Shown here piece after piece: positions 31,597 to 40,338 of a DNA stretch of 59,920 nucleotides. The translations under genes and the position numbers were made by a program. This DNA comes from Acidimicrobiaceae bacterium (lineage in GTDB: Bacteria > Actinomycetota > Acidimicrobiia > Acidimicrobiales > RAAP-2). The number at the start of each line of letters is the position of its first letter. Position 1 is the stretch's first letter. The stretch covers positions 1 through 59,920 of the forward strand of contig PMON01000058.1 in assembly GCA_003162395.1 (NCBI GenBank), read 5' to 3'. The notes below the pieces were generated by a model, which ran no database searches, was not told where the DNA came from, and saw only the letters and a program-made list of their open reading frames with translations.

Positions 31597-32619
31597 ATGA
31601 GGCCGACGAACGCCCGTGCGCTACTCGCCACGGCGATGCTCGCCGCGGGCGCACTCGGGGGCTTCGGCGGTGGATCGTCCGTCGGGGCGGTGGCGCAGCT
31701 CAAGGTCTCGGTGTCCGTGCCATCGGTGCTCGCGGGCAACTCGAGGCACCTCTGGCTCGCGAACACCGGGACGAGCTCGGTTTTGGAGTTCTCGACCCCG
31801 AGCGGCAGCGAGGTGCGCAACGTCGGCGGTGCGAACTACCTGATGGACGACTCGGACGCCATCGTGGCGTCAGGGGCCGGGGTCTGGGTCGCGAACGCCT
31901 CGAGCAACACCGTCACGGAGTTCAGCTCGGCTGACGGCCACCTGATCCGGGTGCTGCGCGCGCCCACGCACCGCCTCGAGGTCCCCGTCGCGATCGCGAT
32001 CGCCGAGCGCCACGTGTTCGTGCTCAACAAGGCGGGGACCAGGATCCTCGTGCTCAGCGAGTCGACGGGCAAGCTCGTGAAGGTCCTCGGCGGGCCGAGA
32101 TACCACTTCATCCACACGGCCGGCATGGTGTCGGTCCGAGACGACATCTGGACGGCCAACGGCGGTGGCAAGGGCACCCTCACGGAGATCAGCGCGTCGA
32201 CGGGTCGTGTCCTGCGCGTCGTCGCGGCCGGCAAGGGACGGCTCAGCACGCCCGTCGCGATCACGACAGACGGCACGTACCTGTGGGTCGGCAACCGCGC
32301 CGGCAACCACCTCTCCGAGTTGAGCGCCGCCAGCGGGAGGTTCGTCCGGACCCTGCGGATCCGGGATGCGTCGCTCGATGCCGTCACGTCGATCTCGGTT
32401 GCCAATCGAGTCGTGTGGGTGGCCCGGACGGGCTCGCGGACCTTGGTCATTGGCGTCAACTCGAGGACTGGCCGGCCGGTGCGCTGCGCCACGCACAAGT
32501 TCGGTTTCCCGGCTGTGTTCTCCGACGGACGCCACATCTGGGTCGTCGACCGCACCGAGAGTCGGCTGAGCGAGGTCGTTGCACTGAATGGCGCGGTGGT
32601 CCGGGTCATCTCCAGCTAG
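31597..32619 (+). CDS. Secreted beta-propeller-like repeat protein
   Basis: 340 aa with an N-terminal signal peptide (about residues 1-30, Ala and Gly rich). The rest is six or so repeats of about 45 residues with the pattern HLWLAN, VTEFSS, LVKVL, similar to NHL or YVTN-type six-bladed propellers. No catalytic residues are recognised; such proteins usually bind ligands outside the cell. It converges with the lipoprotein gene, 48 bases apart. Confidence 0.75.
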   Translation: MRPTNARALLATAMLAAGALGGFGGGSSVGAVAQLKVSVSVPSVLAGNSRHLWLANTGTSSVLEFSTPSGSEVRNVGGANYLMDDSDAIVASGAGVWVANASSNTVTEFSSADGHLIRVLRAPTHRLEVPVAIAIAERHVFVLNKAGTRILVLSESTGKLVKVLGGPRYHFIHTAGMVSVRDDIWTANGGGKGTLTEISASTGRVLRVVAAGKGRLSTPVAITTDGTYLWVGNRAGNHLSELSAASGRFVRTLRIRDASLDAVTSISVANRVVWVARTGSRTLVIGVNSRTGRPVRCATHKFGFPAVFSDGRHIWVVDRTESRLSEVVALNGAVVRVISS

Positions 32620-32667
32620 CGGCGACAGGATCGCTGACCTCTGAGGTCGTGTCCGTCGCGCCCGAGG

Positions 32668-32952
32668 TCAGGGCTTGCCGACGGTGGTGACGACGGCCTC
32701 GAAGCCGCTCACGCAGCCGCGTTGCCAGGGTGCATGATCGACGCCCAAGGACCCGGCGATCACCCAGTCGCGCCGACAGGCCGTCTTCGCCGCCGCCGCG
32801 GTCCTCGTCGCGTCGAGCGAGCCGTGCGACTCGTTGGCCGCCAGGCCCTGGCCCGCGTGGTAGCCCTCGTAGAACGAGTAGGAGGCCGACCCGCACCCAG
32901 AGAGGACGAGGGAAACGACGACCGCTCCCGCGAGCACTGCAAGCCTCTTCAT
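32668..32952 (-). CDS. Small lipoprotein, function unknown
   Basis: 94 aa. MKRLAVLAGAVVVSLVLSGC is a lipoprotein signal peptide with an LSGC lipobox, so the mature N-terminus is Cys20 and the protein is membrane-anchored outside the cell. The short mature part contains two further cysteines (ACRRDW and GCVSGF) that could form a disulfide. No domain is recognised. Confidence 0.75.
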   Translation of the reverse strand: MKRLAVLAGAVVVSLVLSGCGSASYSFYEGYHAGQGLAANESHGSLDATRTAAAAKTACRRDWVIAGSLGVDHAPWQRGCVSGFEAVVTTVGKP

Positions 32953-33131
32953 TGCGCACCCCCACGCTCGTGATGCGGCCAGAACGTACGCGAGCTCATC
33001 TGTCATTCCGCGCAACACGCGCCCAATACCCGATCACTCGTCGCTGACCGACCGACGGCCGCACGGCCACCAGCGTGCCGTGAGCGCGGCCGCCGGCGCG
33101 CGTGAGCCCGTGCCGCAGCTGCATCGAAGCC

Positions 33132-33566
33132 TCAGGACGTCGCTCGACCCTCCAGATACGCCTGCAGCGCACGCTGGTTCGCCACGCGGATGGGGATGAT
33201 CGCGGGCAAGGCCGAGATCGGATACGCCCGAGCGGGCCCCTCAGGACCCTCTTCGAGGAGGGCACCGCCGACGACGCGCGCCACGTACCCGTGTGCGCAC
33301 ATGGTCCCCGTCGGCGTCCCCTCCTGGATGAAGGTGGTGAACTCGCCCGCGATCGTGACGTCGAGGCCCGTCTTTTCCTTCACGATCCGGACGGCGCCGT
33401 CCTCGGGCGCCTCGCCGCTCGCGCAAGGGTCGCTCGGCAGCGATGCCGGCGCGGCGGGGTCCGCACCGGGCGGGTGGATGAAGACCACGTGCTCGTCGTC
33501 CATCTCGACGACCACGAGCGCGCCGTGGTAGTCGTACGTCTCTGTGCTGGAATCCATGAACGCCAT
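33132..33566 (-). CDS. Nudix-fold protein with degenerate Nudix box
   Basis: 144 aa. The central region aligns with Nudix hydrolases: HPPG at the substrate side, AVRIVKEKTGLDV where REUxEExGU is expected, and a strand HGYVARVVGG. The helix has lost the catalytic glutamate pair (EK for EE), so hydrolysis may be lost or altered. Start at ATG 33566 or at 33557. It diverges from the gluconokinase with a 51-base gap. Confidence 0.6.
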   Translation of the reverse strand: MAFMDSSTETYDYHGALVVVEMDDEHVVFIHPPGADPAAPASLPSDPCASGEAPEDGAVRIVKEKTGLDVTIAGEFTTFIQEGTPTGTMCAHGYVARVVGGALLEEGPEGPARAYPISALPAIIPIRVANQRALQAYLEGRATS

Positions 33567-33617
33567 GGTGCCACCGCGCACCGGAGCTCGGTGCAGGACC
33601 CCGAAGGAAGGCTGACC

Positions 33618-34139
33618 GTGGAGGAGATCGTCGTCTCGAGCGCGATCGTCGTCATGGGCGTCTCGGGCGCGGGCAAGAGCACCGTTGGCAGGGCGCTCTC
33701 GGTGCGCCTCGGCTTCGAGTTCATCGAAGGGGACCAGCTGCACTCGCCACACAACATCGAGCGGATGGCATCGGGGCACGCGCTCAGCGACGCGGAACGG
33801 ATGCCCTGGCTTCGCCTCGTCGGCGCAGCGATGGCGCAAGGTCGCACTGACCATCGAGGCGTTGTCGCGGCCTGCTCGGCGCTCAAGCTGTCCTCTCGCG
33901 ACGTGATCCGCCACCTCGTGCCCGACGCGTTCTTCGTGGCGCTCGAGGCTCCCATCGCGACCATCGAGGCACGAGTCCTCGCCCGCCGAACCTCGCTGCT
34001 GCCGCCCGCACTGATCCCGTCGCAATTCGCGGCCCTCGAACCGCTCGAGCCCGATGAGCGTGGCGTTCGTCTGGATGCGACGCTGAGCGTTGAGCTCACC
34101 GTCGCGGCGGTCGTGCGCGCGCTCCGTGCTCAACGGTGA
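33618..34139 (+). CDS. gntK: Gluconokinase
   Basis: 173 aa, GntK family, phosphorylates gluconate to 6-phosphogluconate. P-loop GVSGAGKSTVGRAL; EGDQLHSPHNIERMASG is the substrate-binding segment; a DAFFVALEAP strand and lid region follow, with FAALEPLEPDE at the C-terminal side. GTG start preceded by GAAGGAAGG. Closed downstream by an 11-pair hairpin. Confidence 0.88.
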   Translation: MEEIVVSSAIVVMGVSGAGKSTVGRALSVRLGFEFIEGDQLHSPHNIERMASGHALSDAERMPWLRLVGAAMAQGRTDHRGVVAACSALKLSSRDVIRHLVPDAFFVALEAPIATIEARVLARRTSLLPPALIPSQFAALEPLEPDERGVRLDATLSVELTVAAVVRALRAQR

Positions 34140-34223
34140 GGCGCGAAGCTCGTCGCTCGCCGGGCCGACGAGGTGGTCGAGCCTGGTCCTCGCTGCGCGA
34201 GCCGTCAGCTGACCGCACGCCGG

Positions 34224-34250
34224 AGGACGTCGCGAGGGGCGCGACGTCCT
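34224..34250 (+). terminator. Hairpin after gluconokinase
   Basis: Perfect 11-base stem (aggacgtcgcg with its complement) and a 5-base loop, about 85 bases after gntK. It lacks a T-run, so termination by this hairpin is inferred. Confidence 0.6.
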
Positions 34251-34303
34251 TCGCACCATGACCGGTCCCAATCCCGCTGCCAACGAGCCGCACGTTGCGC
34301 TCG

Positions 34304-34309
34304 TAACAT
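34304..34309 (+). promoter_or_regulatory. Predicted -10 box, leaderless phosphatase gene
   Basis: TAACAT is 6 bases before the ATG at 34316; no Shine-Dalgarno is present. Confidence 0.4.
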
Positions 34310-34315
34310 CTCGGG

Positions 34316-35830
34316 ATGACTGGCTTGGCCCTTCCGCCCTGCGATGGCCGCACGAGGGATGAAGCCCTCAGCATCCTTCTTGCGGAGCCGCTCGCGCCGA
34401 TCGTGGATCTCGTGGCATGGACGGTCGAACCGGGGTGCTACGAGCTCGCCTCTGCATTCGGCCGAGTCCGGTTCCAACGTCTCGGTGGCGCTCGGTCGAC
34501 CCTTTCCGACGGGTTCATCGTGCAGGATGCTCGAGGCGTCAACCCCGTTGCCAATCAGGATCCCGCGCACCTGGGAAGCCTCGCTGCCGAGCGGGCGACG
34601 CCGCATCCATTGCGTGACGACAACGCCTATCCATTTGCCTTTGACCACCTCGCCCAGATCTTCGATCACCCGTCAGCTCCTGACCTTGTGGTGCTCCACA
34701 CGGGGGCGCACTACTGGGGAGACCAAGGGGGCCACCTCGGCGAGCATGGGTCGCTCGGTGTGCTCCAGTCGCGGGCCCCGTTCATCGCGTCGGGCGCGGG
34801 CGTGCGACGAAGCGGCATGGTGGACAAGAGCTGTCGCCTCGTCGACGTCTTCCCCACCGTCCTGTCACTCCTCGGGTTCGACCCCGCCGTGCGCTCGGAC
34901 GAGTCGACGGAGCTCGACGGCGAGGTGGTTCACCACGTCGTCGAGGAGCCAGGCGGTGCCCGACATGTCATCGGCATCCTGATGGACGGCACGAACCCGA
35001 ACGTCCTGTACGACCTCGTGGCTCGAGGCGACGCCCCGCACCTCGAGCGCCTCATGGAGTCCGGGACCACGCATCGCCACGGGGCCATCGCGTCGTTGCC
35101 CACGGTGACCCTGGCGAATCACACCGCGATCCTGACCGGGCGCCACCCGGGGCATCACGGGGTCCTCCACAATGCGTGGATCGACCGCTCGACGGGTTCC
35201 CAGGTCGTCACGAACTCACCGACCACGTGGGCGGCGTCGATGCAGTGGCTGAGCAAGGGCGTCGAGACGATCCACGACGCCGTGCATCGGGCACGCCCCG
35301 GTGCCGTGTCGATCTCGATCAACGAGCCGTGCGACGTGGGTGCGGACTTCAGCGTCTTCGAGCTGGTCCGTCGTGGCGAAGCCGTCGATCGGGCGCCGCT
35401 GCCAGAGGACGTGCCCGACGCCACGCAACGCTTCGTCCGCCCGAGCAAGGACTATCAGTGGTCCTCGCGAATCGATCACACGGCAGTCGAGCAGTTTCGC
35501 GGCATCTGGAGCGGCACGTATCGCGGCCGCTCATGGGAGCGCCCCACATTCAGCTGGGTGAATTTCACGCTCACCGACTCGGCATTCCACGAAGGAGGCC
35601 CGTACTCGGAGATCGCGGCAGCGTCCGTGCGCGACACCGATGCTCGGATCGGCCGCATCATCGAGGCCGTGGACTCCACCGGAGCGCTCGAGGAGACCGC
35701 GTTCGTGGTCGTCGCGGACCACGGGATGCAGCTGGCAGACGAGACCGTGACCGGCGACTGGGACGCGTCGTTGCGTGCCGCCGGCATCGACGTGCGCGAC
35801 GAGGGGTATGGCTTCTTGTACCTTCCGTGA
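34316..35830 (+). CDS. Alkaline-phosphatase-superfamily phosphodiesterase, unusual domain order
   Basis: 504 aa. Residues about 216-504 hold the nucleotide-pyrophosphatase/phosphodiesterase core: MDGTNPNVLYDL (first metal Asp), LPTVTLANHTAILTGRHPGHHGV (nucleophile Thr, about residue 265) and VVADHGMQLAD (about 467). But residues about 123-185 contain GDQGGHLGEHGSLGVLQS and RLVDVFPTVLSLLG, which normally follow the core as the last metal-binding part of the same fold. The order thus looks like a C-terminal half placed before a full N-terminal half, either a fusion of two copies or a natural variant. Substrate unknown. Leaderless start. Confidence 0.72.
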   Translation: MTGLALPPCDGRTRDEALSILLAEPLAPIVDLVAWTVEPGCYELASAFGRVRFQRLGGARSTLSDGFIVQDARGVNPVANQDPAHLGSLAAERATPHPLRDDNAYPFAFDHLAQIFDHPSAPDLVVLHTGAHYWGDQGGHLGEHGSLGVLQSRAPFIASGAGVRRSGMVDKSCRLVDVFPTVLSLLGFDPAVRSDESTELDGEVVHHVVEEPGGARHVIGILMDGTNPNVLYDLVARGDAPHLERLMESGTTHRHGAIASLPTVTLANHTAILTGRHPGHHGVLHNAWIDRSTGSQVVTNSPTTWAASMQWLSKGVETIHDAVHRARPGAVSISINEPCDVGADFSVFELVRRGEAVDRAPLPEDVPDATQRFVRPSKDYQWSSRIDHTAVEQFRGIWSGTYRGRSWERPTFSWVNFTLTDSAFHEGGPYSEIAAASVRDTDARIGRIIEAVDSTGALEETAFVVVADHGMQLADETVTGDWDASLRAAGIDVRDEGYGFLYLP

Positions 35831-35929
35831 GCACCGCAAGCTCCGTCAAAACTGCATGCCCTCACGATCGCGGAAGCACACCTCGCAAAAGAGGGGTCAA
35901 GCGAGGACGGAGAAGGACTCCCCCTGGCC

Positions 35930-36259
35930 CTAAGAGCGTGACGACTCTTCGACCAATGCAGCCGTGAACTCATGCGAGCGCACGACCTCGCAGGTATGTA
36001 TCGAGTACCACGAGTAGAACTCCTCACGACCTCGACGCTGCACCTCGAGATGCTCCGGATGATTTCTCCATGCGAGGACCGACTCCATGGTCTCGAAGTG
36101 CTCGATCGAGACACCGGTTCCGTCTGGCGCCGTGAAGTGCTCGAAGGAGATGAATCCAGGGTGCTCGGACGCGAGCTCATACATACGGATCGCGAGCTTC
36201 ACGTACTCGTCCGCATCGGCTCGTGGTTTCAGGCGAGAGCGGAACTCAATGATCACCAT
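35930..36259 (-). CDS. Antibiotic-biosynthesis-monooxygenase-like dimeric barrel protein
   Basis: 109 aa ferredoxin-like alpha/beta barrel. VIIEFRSRLKPRADADEYVKL at the N-terminus, then GFISFEHFTAPDGTGVSIEHF. This family includes quinone-forming monooxygenases and heme-degrading enzymes, but most members have no known substrate. GGAAGGGA lies upstream of the start. It begins the accessory region and converges with the phosphatase. Confidence 0.75.
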   Translation of the reverse strand: MVIIEFRSRLKPRADADEYVKLAIRMYELASEHPGFISFEHFTAPDGTGVSIEHFETMESVLAWRNHPEHLEVQRRGREEFYSWYSIHTCEVVRSHEFTAALVEESSRS

Positions 36260-36305
36260 GATGTCGTCCCTTCCTACGGTGGCGGAATTGTCTCACAGGC
36301 AATGG

Positions 36306-36869
36306 TCACCGTCGTCCTGCGAGCCCGTCGACAGCGCTCAATCGGTACAGCACGTGACGGCGAAGTTCGCTCTCCTCTGGGACCCTCGGGTGCTCGAAGT
36401 CCTCGGCAGGATCGCGACGCATCGAGAGGCGCTCCATCACCCTCTGTGATCGCACATTGAGCAGCGCGGTCATGGACACAAGCTCGCCGATTCCGAGATC
36501 GCCGAACGCGAGTGCGACGGAAGCAGAGGCCCCTTCGGTCGCGAAGCCACGACCCCAGAACCGTCGAGCGAGCCGCCAGCCAACCTCGACGGCTGGGGCG
36601 AAGGACAGGTACTTCGGTACCTCATGCAGGCCAATGAAGCCAATGAAGTCGCCGCTCTTGCGCTCCTCGACAGCCCATGGGCAGAAGCCGCGCCTCGCGA
36701 ACTCCGCTTCGAAGCGCTCAGCGAGCGCGTCGCTGTCCTCGGCTCGCAGCGGCGACGAGAGGAACTCCATGACCTCGGGATCGGCGTTCATGGCCGCGAA
36801 CGCGGGCCGATCGTCAGGCTGCCAGTCGCGGAGCAGCAACCGAGGAGTCGCGAGTTCAAAGCTGGACAC
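36306..36869 (-). CDS. GNAT (RimJ/RimL-like) N-acetyltransferase
   Basis: 187 aa. TPRLLLRDWQPDD at the N-terminus, GFIGLHEV, VEVGWRLARRFWGRGFATEG (acetyl-CoA motif A) and NVRSQRVMERLSMR, all typical of the RimJ/RimL group. Substrate (protein N-terminus or small amine) is unknown. The start at GTG 36869 gives family-like length and overlaps the end of the preceding minus-strand ORF by 14 bases. Confidence 0.85.
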   Translation of the reverse strand: MSSFELATPRLLLRDWQPDDRPAFAAMNADPEVMEFLSSPLRAEDSDALAERFEAEFARRGFCPWAVEERKSGDFIGFIGLHEVPKYLSFAPAVEVGWRLARRFWGRGFATEGASASVALAFGDLGIGELVSMTALLNVRSQRVMERLSMRRDPAEDFEHPRVPEESELRRHVLYRLSAVDGLAGRR

Positions 36870-37227
36870 GCGAGCAGGGTACCTCTGCACTTCGGGCCAC
36901 GGCGTCGGTTGCCGGCTCGGTGACACGGCGCTTCGACCAGGGGTCGGCATTGGCAACGACGGTGACCTGACTCGCGTCCAGACTTGTCACCTCGCCGACT
37001 GCGTGCGACCACCCGAGTCCTGTGCAAGCTGACCGTGCAGCATGTCGGAGCCCACTGCCGTGCCGGGCCGCCGCGACCATCTCTTCCTGCGTCGCAGTCG
37101 CGATCTCGACGTGGCGTGGCAACAGCCCCCGGTGGATGGCGACCGTGCTCGACGCGCGTTGCAGCAGCCATACCAGGCTGGAGCAGCGCAGAGCACGCCG
37201 CGAGCGTGCATCAACGTCCGTGCTCAC
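36856..37227 (-). CDS. Hypothetical protein upstream of GNAT
   Basis: 123 aa, not recognised. The ATG overlaps the stop of the small membrane-protein gene at 37224 by 4 bases, and the end overlaps the GNAT start by 14 bases, the usual signs of a real operon member. Moderately high third-position GC. Contains VAIHRGLLPRHVEIATATQEE with no known motif. It could be a shadow frame. Confidence 0.4.
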   Translation of the reverse strand: MSTDVDARSRRALRCSSLVWLLQRASSTVAIHRGLLPRHVEIATATQEEMVAAARHGSGLRHAARSACTGLGWSHAVGEVTSLDASQVTVVANADPWSKRRVTEPATDAVARSAEVPCSRVQL

Positions 37228-37433
37228 ACCGAGGTCGGCGTCGCGGCTGCTCGTCGTCGGAGGTCCCTGATGTCGAGTGCGCTGGTGACGAGGATGCCGA
37301 CGATGAGCAGTGCCTGTGGCAGGACGACGAACCAGGCCCGATGTCCGGCAAGCTCACGTCCCAAGAGTGCAACGACGCCGAGTGCAAGGACCAGTCGGAG
37401 CCCCAGCCACCTTGTCGCAGAGGCGCGTGCCAT
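37224..37433 (-). CDS. Small membrane protein
   Basis: 69 aa with two hydrophobic helices (LVLALGVVALLG and FVVLPQALLIVGILVTSAL) and a basic C-terminus (RDLRRRAAA). ATG start, coupled by overlap to the next ORF. No family recognised. Confidence 0.5.
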   Translation of the reverse strand: MARASATRWLGLRLVLALGVVALLGRELAGHRAWFVVLPQALLIVGILVTSALDIRDLRRRAAATPTSV

Positions 37434-37669
37434 CTTCGGTGGTCGCCTCGCTTCACGTGCATCTCGCGGCCTTCGCTGCTTCTCGACCGTACCGTGGCCG
37501 ACGCCTTCTGCCCGTGGAGACGGCCAAGTCGCCCGTGCCGGGGGTCGACCGCCTCAATGGTCCTTCCGGACCTCGCGCATCCGGGGATGGGCAGGACCAC
37601 GCGGGCACGGACATTGGCAGCAGCAGTGCTTCCAGTACGTTCGGTAGGACCAAAGGAGGGAGTTGCACC

Positions 37670-38056
37670 GTGAACGACGAGCCTCTGGCGATCGAGCGCC
37701 TCGCAGAGAAGGTACGAGCTGCCCTCCAGTCCGCAGATCTCGATGCCTATCGCGAGCTACTTGATCCTGCGGTCCGCTGGGGACCACCCGGCGACCAGGT
37801 CTCCGGGTGTCACAGCAGAGACGAGGTTCTGGCCTGGTATCGGCGAGGTCATGCCAGCGGAGTGCGTGCCGACGTCGTGGAGACCGTCGTGATACAGGAC
37901 AAGATTCTTGTTGGCCTCAAGGTCCGCAGCAGTGCCGCGGCACCCGAAAGTGGCGGGGAGCTAAGTCGGTGGCAGGTCCTCACGGTGGTCGATGGCAGGG
38001 TCAAGGACATTCGGGGATTCGAGGAACGAGCGACGGCTGTCGACCACATGAGGTGA
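37670..38056 (+). CDS. SnoaL/NTF2-like protein
   Basis: 128 aa cone-shaped fold. LAEKVRAALQSADLDAYREL with LLDPAVRWGPPGD at the N-terminus and the closing strand VLTVVDGRVKDIRGFEER. GTG start with AAAGGAGGG 9 bases upstream. Members are enzymes or ligand binders; no catalytic residues can be assigned. The end of this protein is strikingly similar to a decayed copy at 45189-45371 on the other strand. Confidence 0.78.
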   Translation: MNDEPLAIERLAEKVRAALQSADLDAYRELLDPAVRWGPPGDQVSGCHSRDEVLAWYRRGHASGVRADVVETVVIQDKILVGLKVRSSAAAPESGGELSRWQVLTVVDGRVKDIRGFEERATAVDHMR

Positions 38057-38577
38057 TCATCAATTGGACGGTGGACGACACGCGGTCAAGGTTTTCGGGA
38101 CCGAACGACGCTGCCGTCGCCCTACTGGACCGGGCGAATGTCCTCGCCTGGGATCGTTCCTCGCTGTTCACTCATGTCCACGAGTCTTCCACTCGGCGTC
38201 GACGTGATCGCAAGCCAACCGCCAACAAGAGCTCGTACCTGCATCCGCGGTTCCCTCTGCAACCGCGCAACTGGCATCTCGGCAGCTTCTTCGCGGCGAA
38301 CACCTCAAATAGGCTCGACCAGCGCCGGCAAGGACCAAGTCAGTCGTGCCGCACGGGGCCCATTTGCATCACCCCATTGTGAGTTTTGGGGAGCTCAGAC
38401 AAGTGCGACACCCAGGGGCGCAATCCGGCCAGTGTCGGAAGGGACGCGTGCGCTCGGCCGCCCTGCACTCGCGGCAGCGTCGAGATCCGCCATCGGAGTG
38501 GGTTCGAAGCTAGAGTCCCAATCGCTGCAGTCCAGCATGGACTGTCCACAAGCGCACGATGTGCAGAAACGGTGAGG
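38057..38577. repeat. Intergenic, degenerate repeat copy R1 near 38427-38480
   Basis: No convincing gene in this 520-base stretch. At 38427-38480 it holds a weak copy of the dispersed repeat (gtgtcgg at 38432-38438, preceded by ggcca), plus strand. The rest shows nothing recognisable. Confidence 0.35.
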
Positions 38578-38580
38578 ATG

Positions 38581-38856
38581 ATGGCACTCGGGTTCTACTT
38601 CGCTCATGAAGGATTCACTCCAGAGAAGTACGCAAGCGCGATCAAGCAATTGGAATCGGCAGGTGCGGGATCGCCAAAGGGGCGAACGCTTCACGTCGCA
38701 CTCGAATCTGATGGTGCGATTCAGATCTTCGACATCTGGGAGTCCCAGCAGGACTTCGAGGCGTTTGGAGGGACCCTAAAGCCAGTCCTCGCGGAACTTG
38801 GTGTTGCGCTCAATGATCCGATGGTTGCAACCGTGCACAACGTGATCAAGGGTTAA
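38581..38856 (+). CDS. Small alpha/beta-barrel protein
   Basis: 91 aa. ALGFYFAHEGFTPEKYASAI and HVALESDGAIQIFDIWESQ resemble dimeric alpha/beta-barrel (ABM-like) proteins that bind small ligands. Function unknown. Start ATG at 38581 or 38578, after GTGAGG. Third-position GC is clearly lower than in the housekeeping genes, as expected for acquired DNA. Confidence 0.65.
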   Translation: MALGFYFAHEGFTPEKYASAIKQLESAGAGSPKGRTLHVALESDGAIQIFDIWESQQDFEAFGGTLKPVLAELGVALNDPMVATVHNVIKG

Positions 38857-38932
38857 TCCAAGATTGTCGCTTGGGTCGCAGCCGCGATCTCTCGTCAACG
38901 ACGTTGCGTTGCCGGACTGCAAGTGGAGTGAA

Positions 38933-38992
38933 TGTCCCGGATGCCTGAGCCAGTGTCGGAGGCCGACGCGCCAGATCTGCCACCAGTCACTC
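38933..38992 (+). repeat. Dispersed hairpin repeat, copy R2
   Basis: gtgtcgg at 38953-38959 followed by the GCCGAC stem half and ccagatctgccacc. Preceded by tgtcccggatg, the outer left flank of full copies, but about 25 bases of that flank are missing. Plus strand orientation. Confidence 0.7.
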
Positions 38993-39126
38993 AATGTCAT
39001 CGCCGCGATTGCCATCCGGGCTGTCGCGGCGGTGCTGCACCTCGACGCTGATTTCGACGCGTTGTCTCGCCAGACGTCACTCAAGATTGATAGGAGTCGC
39101 AAGTTCGAGTGAACACTTCGGCAAAG

Positions 39127-39192
39127 TCCAGTGTCGGTGGGGTGACGCAACAGATCTGCCACGAGGCTTTGGCGTCTCGGGCGACCTGACGT
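39127..39192 (+). repeat. Dispersed hairpin repeat, copy R3
   Basis: gtgtcgg at 39131-39137, with a mutated stem, then acgcaacagatctgcc and ggcgtctcgggcgacctgac. Closest to copy R13 at 52922. Only 178 bases from R2; the stretch 38857-39289 holds no gene apart from these. Confidence 0.65.
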
Positions 39193-39257
39193 CGAGCCGC
39201 GGCACGACTCCCCCTCCGCGGTCTGGGTTGACCGTGTTGGCGTTGCATGATCCCAGA

Positions 39258-39299
39258 TACGTTTCGTGAATGACTCGGGACTCTGAACAGTGGCGATGA
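39258..39299 (+). promoter_or_regulatory. Predicted promoter and 9-codon leader ORF before the hydrolase
   Basis: TACGTT at 39258-39263 lies 6 bases before an ATG at 39270 that opens a 9-codon ORF (MTRDSEQWR, stop at 39297-39299). The stop overlaps the ATG at 39296 of the hydrolase. It may be a leader peptide coupling translation, or a chance ORF. Confidence 0.3.
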
Positions 39300-40219
39300 A
39301 GAGCGCCGAAGAGAGCGCATGGCATGAACTCGCTCCTCCCAACGTGGCGACGAGGATGGTCGATGTCGGCGGCGTACAGGTCTTTGCCCTCTTCGCCGGG
39401 GAAGGATCATCGCCCATCGTCTTCGTCAGCGGGCTCGGTGAAGCAACGCCCACCTGGGCACCTGTCCTCCCCGAACTCGCCAGAACCTGTCGGGTCATCG
39501 CCTACGACCGTCCTGGCATGGGGGCCAGCCCCGACATTGGAGGAACACGGTCGCTTGAGGTCATGGCGCTCGAGCTCGCTGGACTCATCGACAGCCTCCA
39601 CGAGGGACCTGCGATCTTGGTTGGTCACAGCCTCGGGGGCCTCATCGCGGTCGAGGCGTATCGTCGCCGCCCAGATCAGGTTGCCGGACTGGTGCTGGTC
39701 GACTCTGCAGATCCGGCAATCCTCGCGCGGCGAGGTCTCCTCGCGATTCAACGGTTCTCCATTTGGCTCCCGAGAGCCTTCGCTGCGATCGGGCTCTGGC
39801 CGCGCATTGCGCGCTCGGTCGCACGGAGAGAAGCCTCCGTGGCAGTCCATGAACCTCGGGCACAAGAGGCCCTGGCCGGAGCACTGCTTGAGAACTTGCT
39901 GAGCGCTGCGGGAGCAAGGACGTCGTCAGCGGAGCTACGAGGCGTCGTACTGGGTGCCAGGGTGGCGGGGCTCGTTGAGGTGAGTCCAGGCTCGATCGAT
40001 GTGCCGATTGTCGTCTTGAGCGCGACCGCTGGCAGCCTTGGCAAGAAGATGCGTGCTGCGTGGACCGAACATCACCGGCTCGTCGCGACCGCGTCACCCA
40101 CAGGCCGACATCTCGAGGTCAAAGGCGGGCACTATCTCCATCGTGAACGACCGAGCGCCGTCGTTGAAGCAGTCCTCTCGGTGCTCAGAATCGTCCGAGA
40201 GCGTCAGTTGGACAGCTAA
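39290..40219 (+). CDS. Alpha/beta hydrolase
   Basis: 309 aa. The nucleophile elbow GHSLGG (Ser) is near residue 120, the oxyanion region near VFVSGLGEATPTW, and the catalytic His in KGGHYLHRERP near the C-terminus. The Asp is probably in the VDSADP or VVLSATAG region. No lid domain is assigned and the substrate is unknown. GTG start at 39290 or ATG at 39296. Confidence 0.85.
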   Translation: MAMKSAEESAWHELAPPNVATRMVDVGGVQVFALFAGEGSSPIVFVSGLGEATPTWAPVLPELARTCRVIAYDRPGMGASPDIGGTRSLEVMALELAGLIDSLHEGPAILVGHSLGGLIAVEAYRRRPDQVAGLVLVDSADPAILARRGLLAIQRFSIWLPRAFAAIGLWPRIARSVARREASVAVHEPRAQEALAGALLENLLSAAGARTSSAELRGVVLGARVAGLVEVSPGSIDVPIVVLSATAGSLGKKMRAAWTEHHRLVATASPTGRHLEVKGGHYLHRERPSAVVEAVLSVLRIVRERQLDS

Positions 40220-40248
40220 GGAGGCAATAGCGACGCACAGGGTCGTGG

Positions 40249-40290
40249 CCCAGTCAGTGTCGGAGGTCCGAGCTCAGCAATCCGACTGGC
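40249..40290 (+). repeat. Dispersed hairpin repeat, copy R4
   Basis: gtgtcgg at 40257-40263, then aggtccgagctcagcaatccgac; core type like R12. Left part ggcccagtca. Between the hydrolase and the minus-strand YunG gene. Confidence 0.6.
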
Positions 40291-40338
40291 GAATCGAGCG
40301 GTGAAGATGAGCCGACCAGCGCTCGACGATGCCGGCCA

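Noticed and set aside
32636-32648. gacctctgaggtc palindrome between convergent genes
   Set aside because: Stem of 6 with a single-base loop is too small to claim as a terminator.
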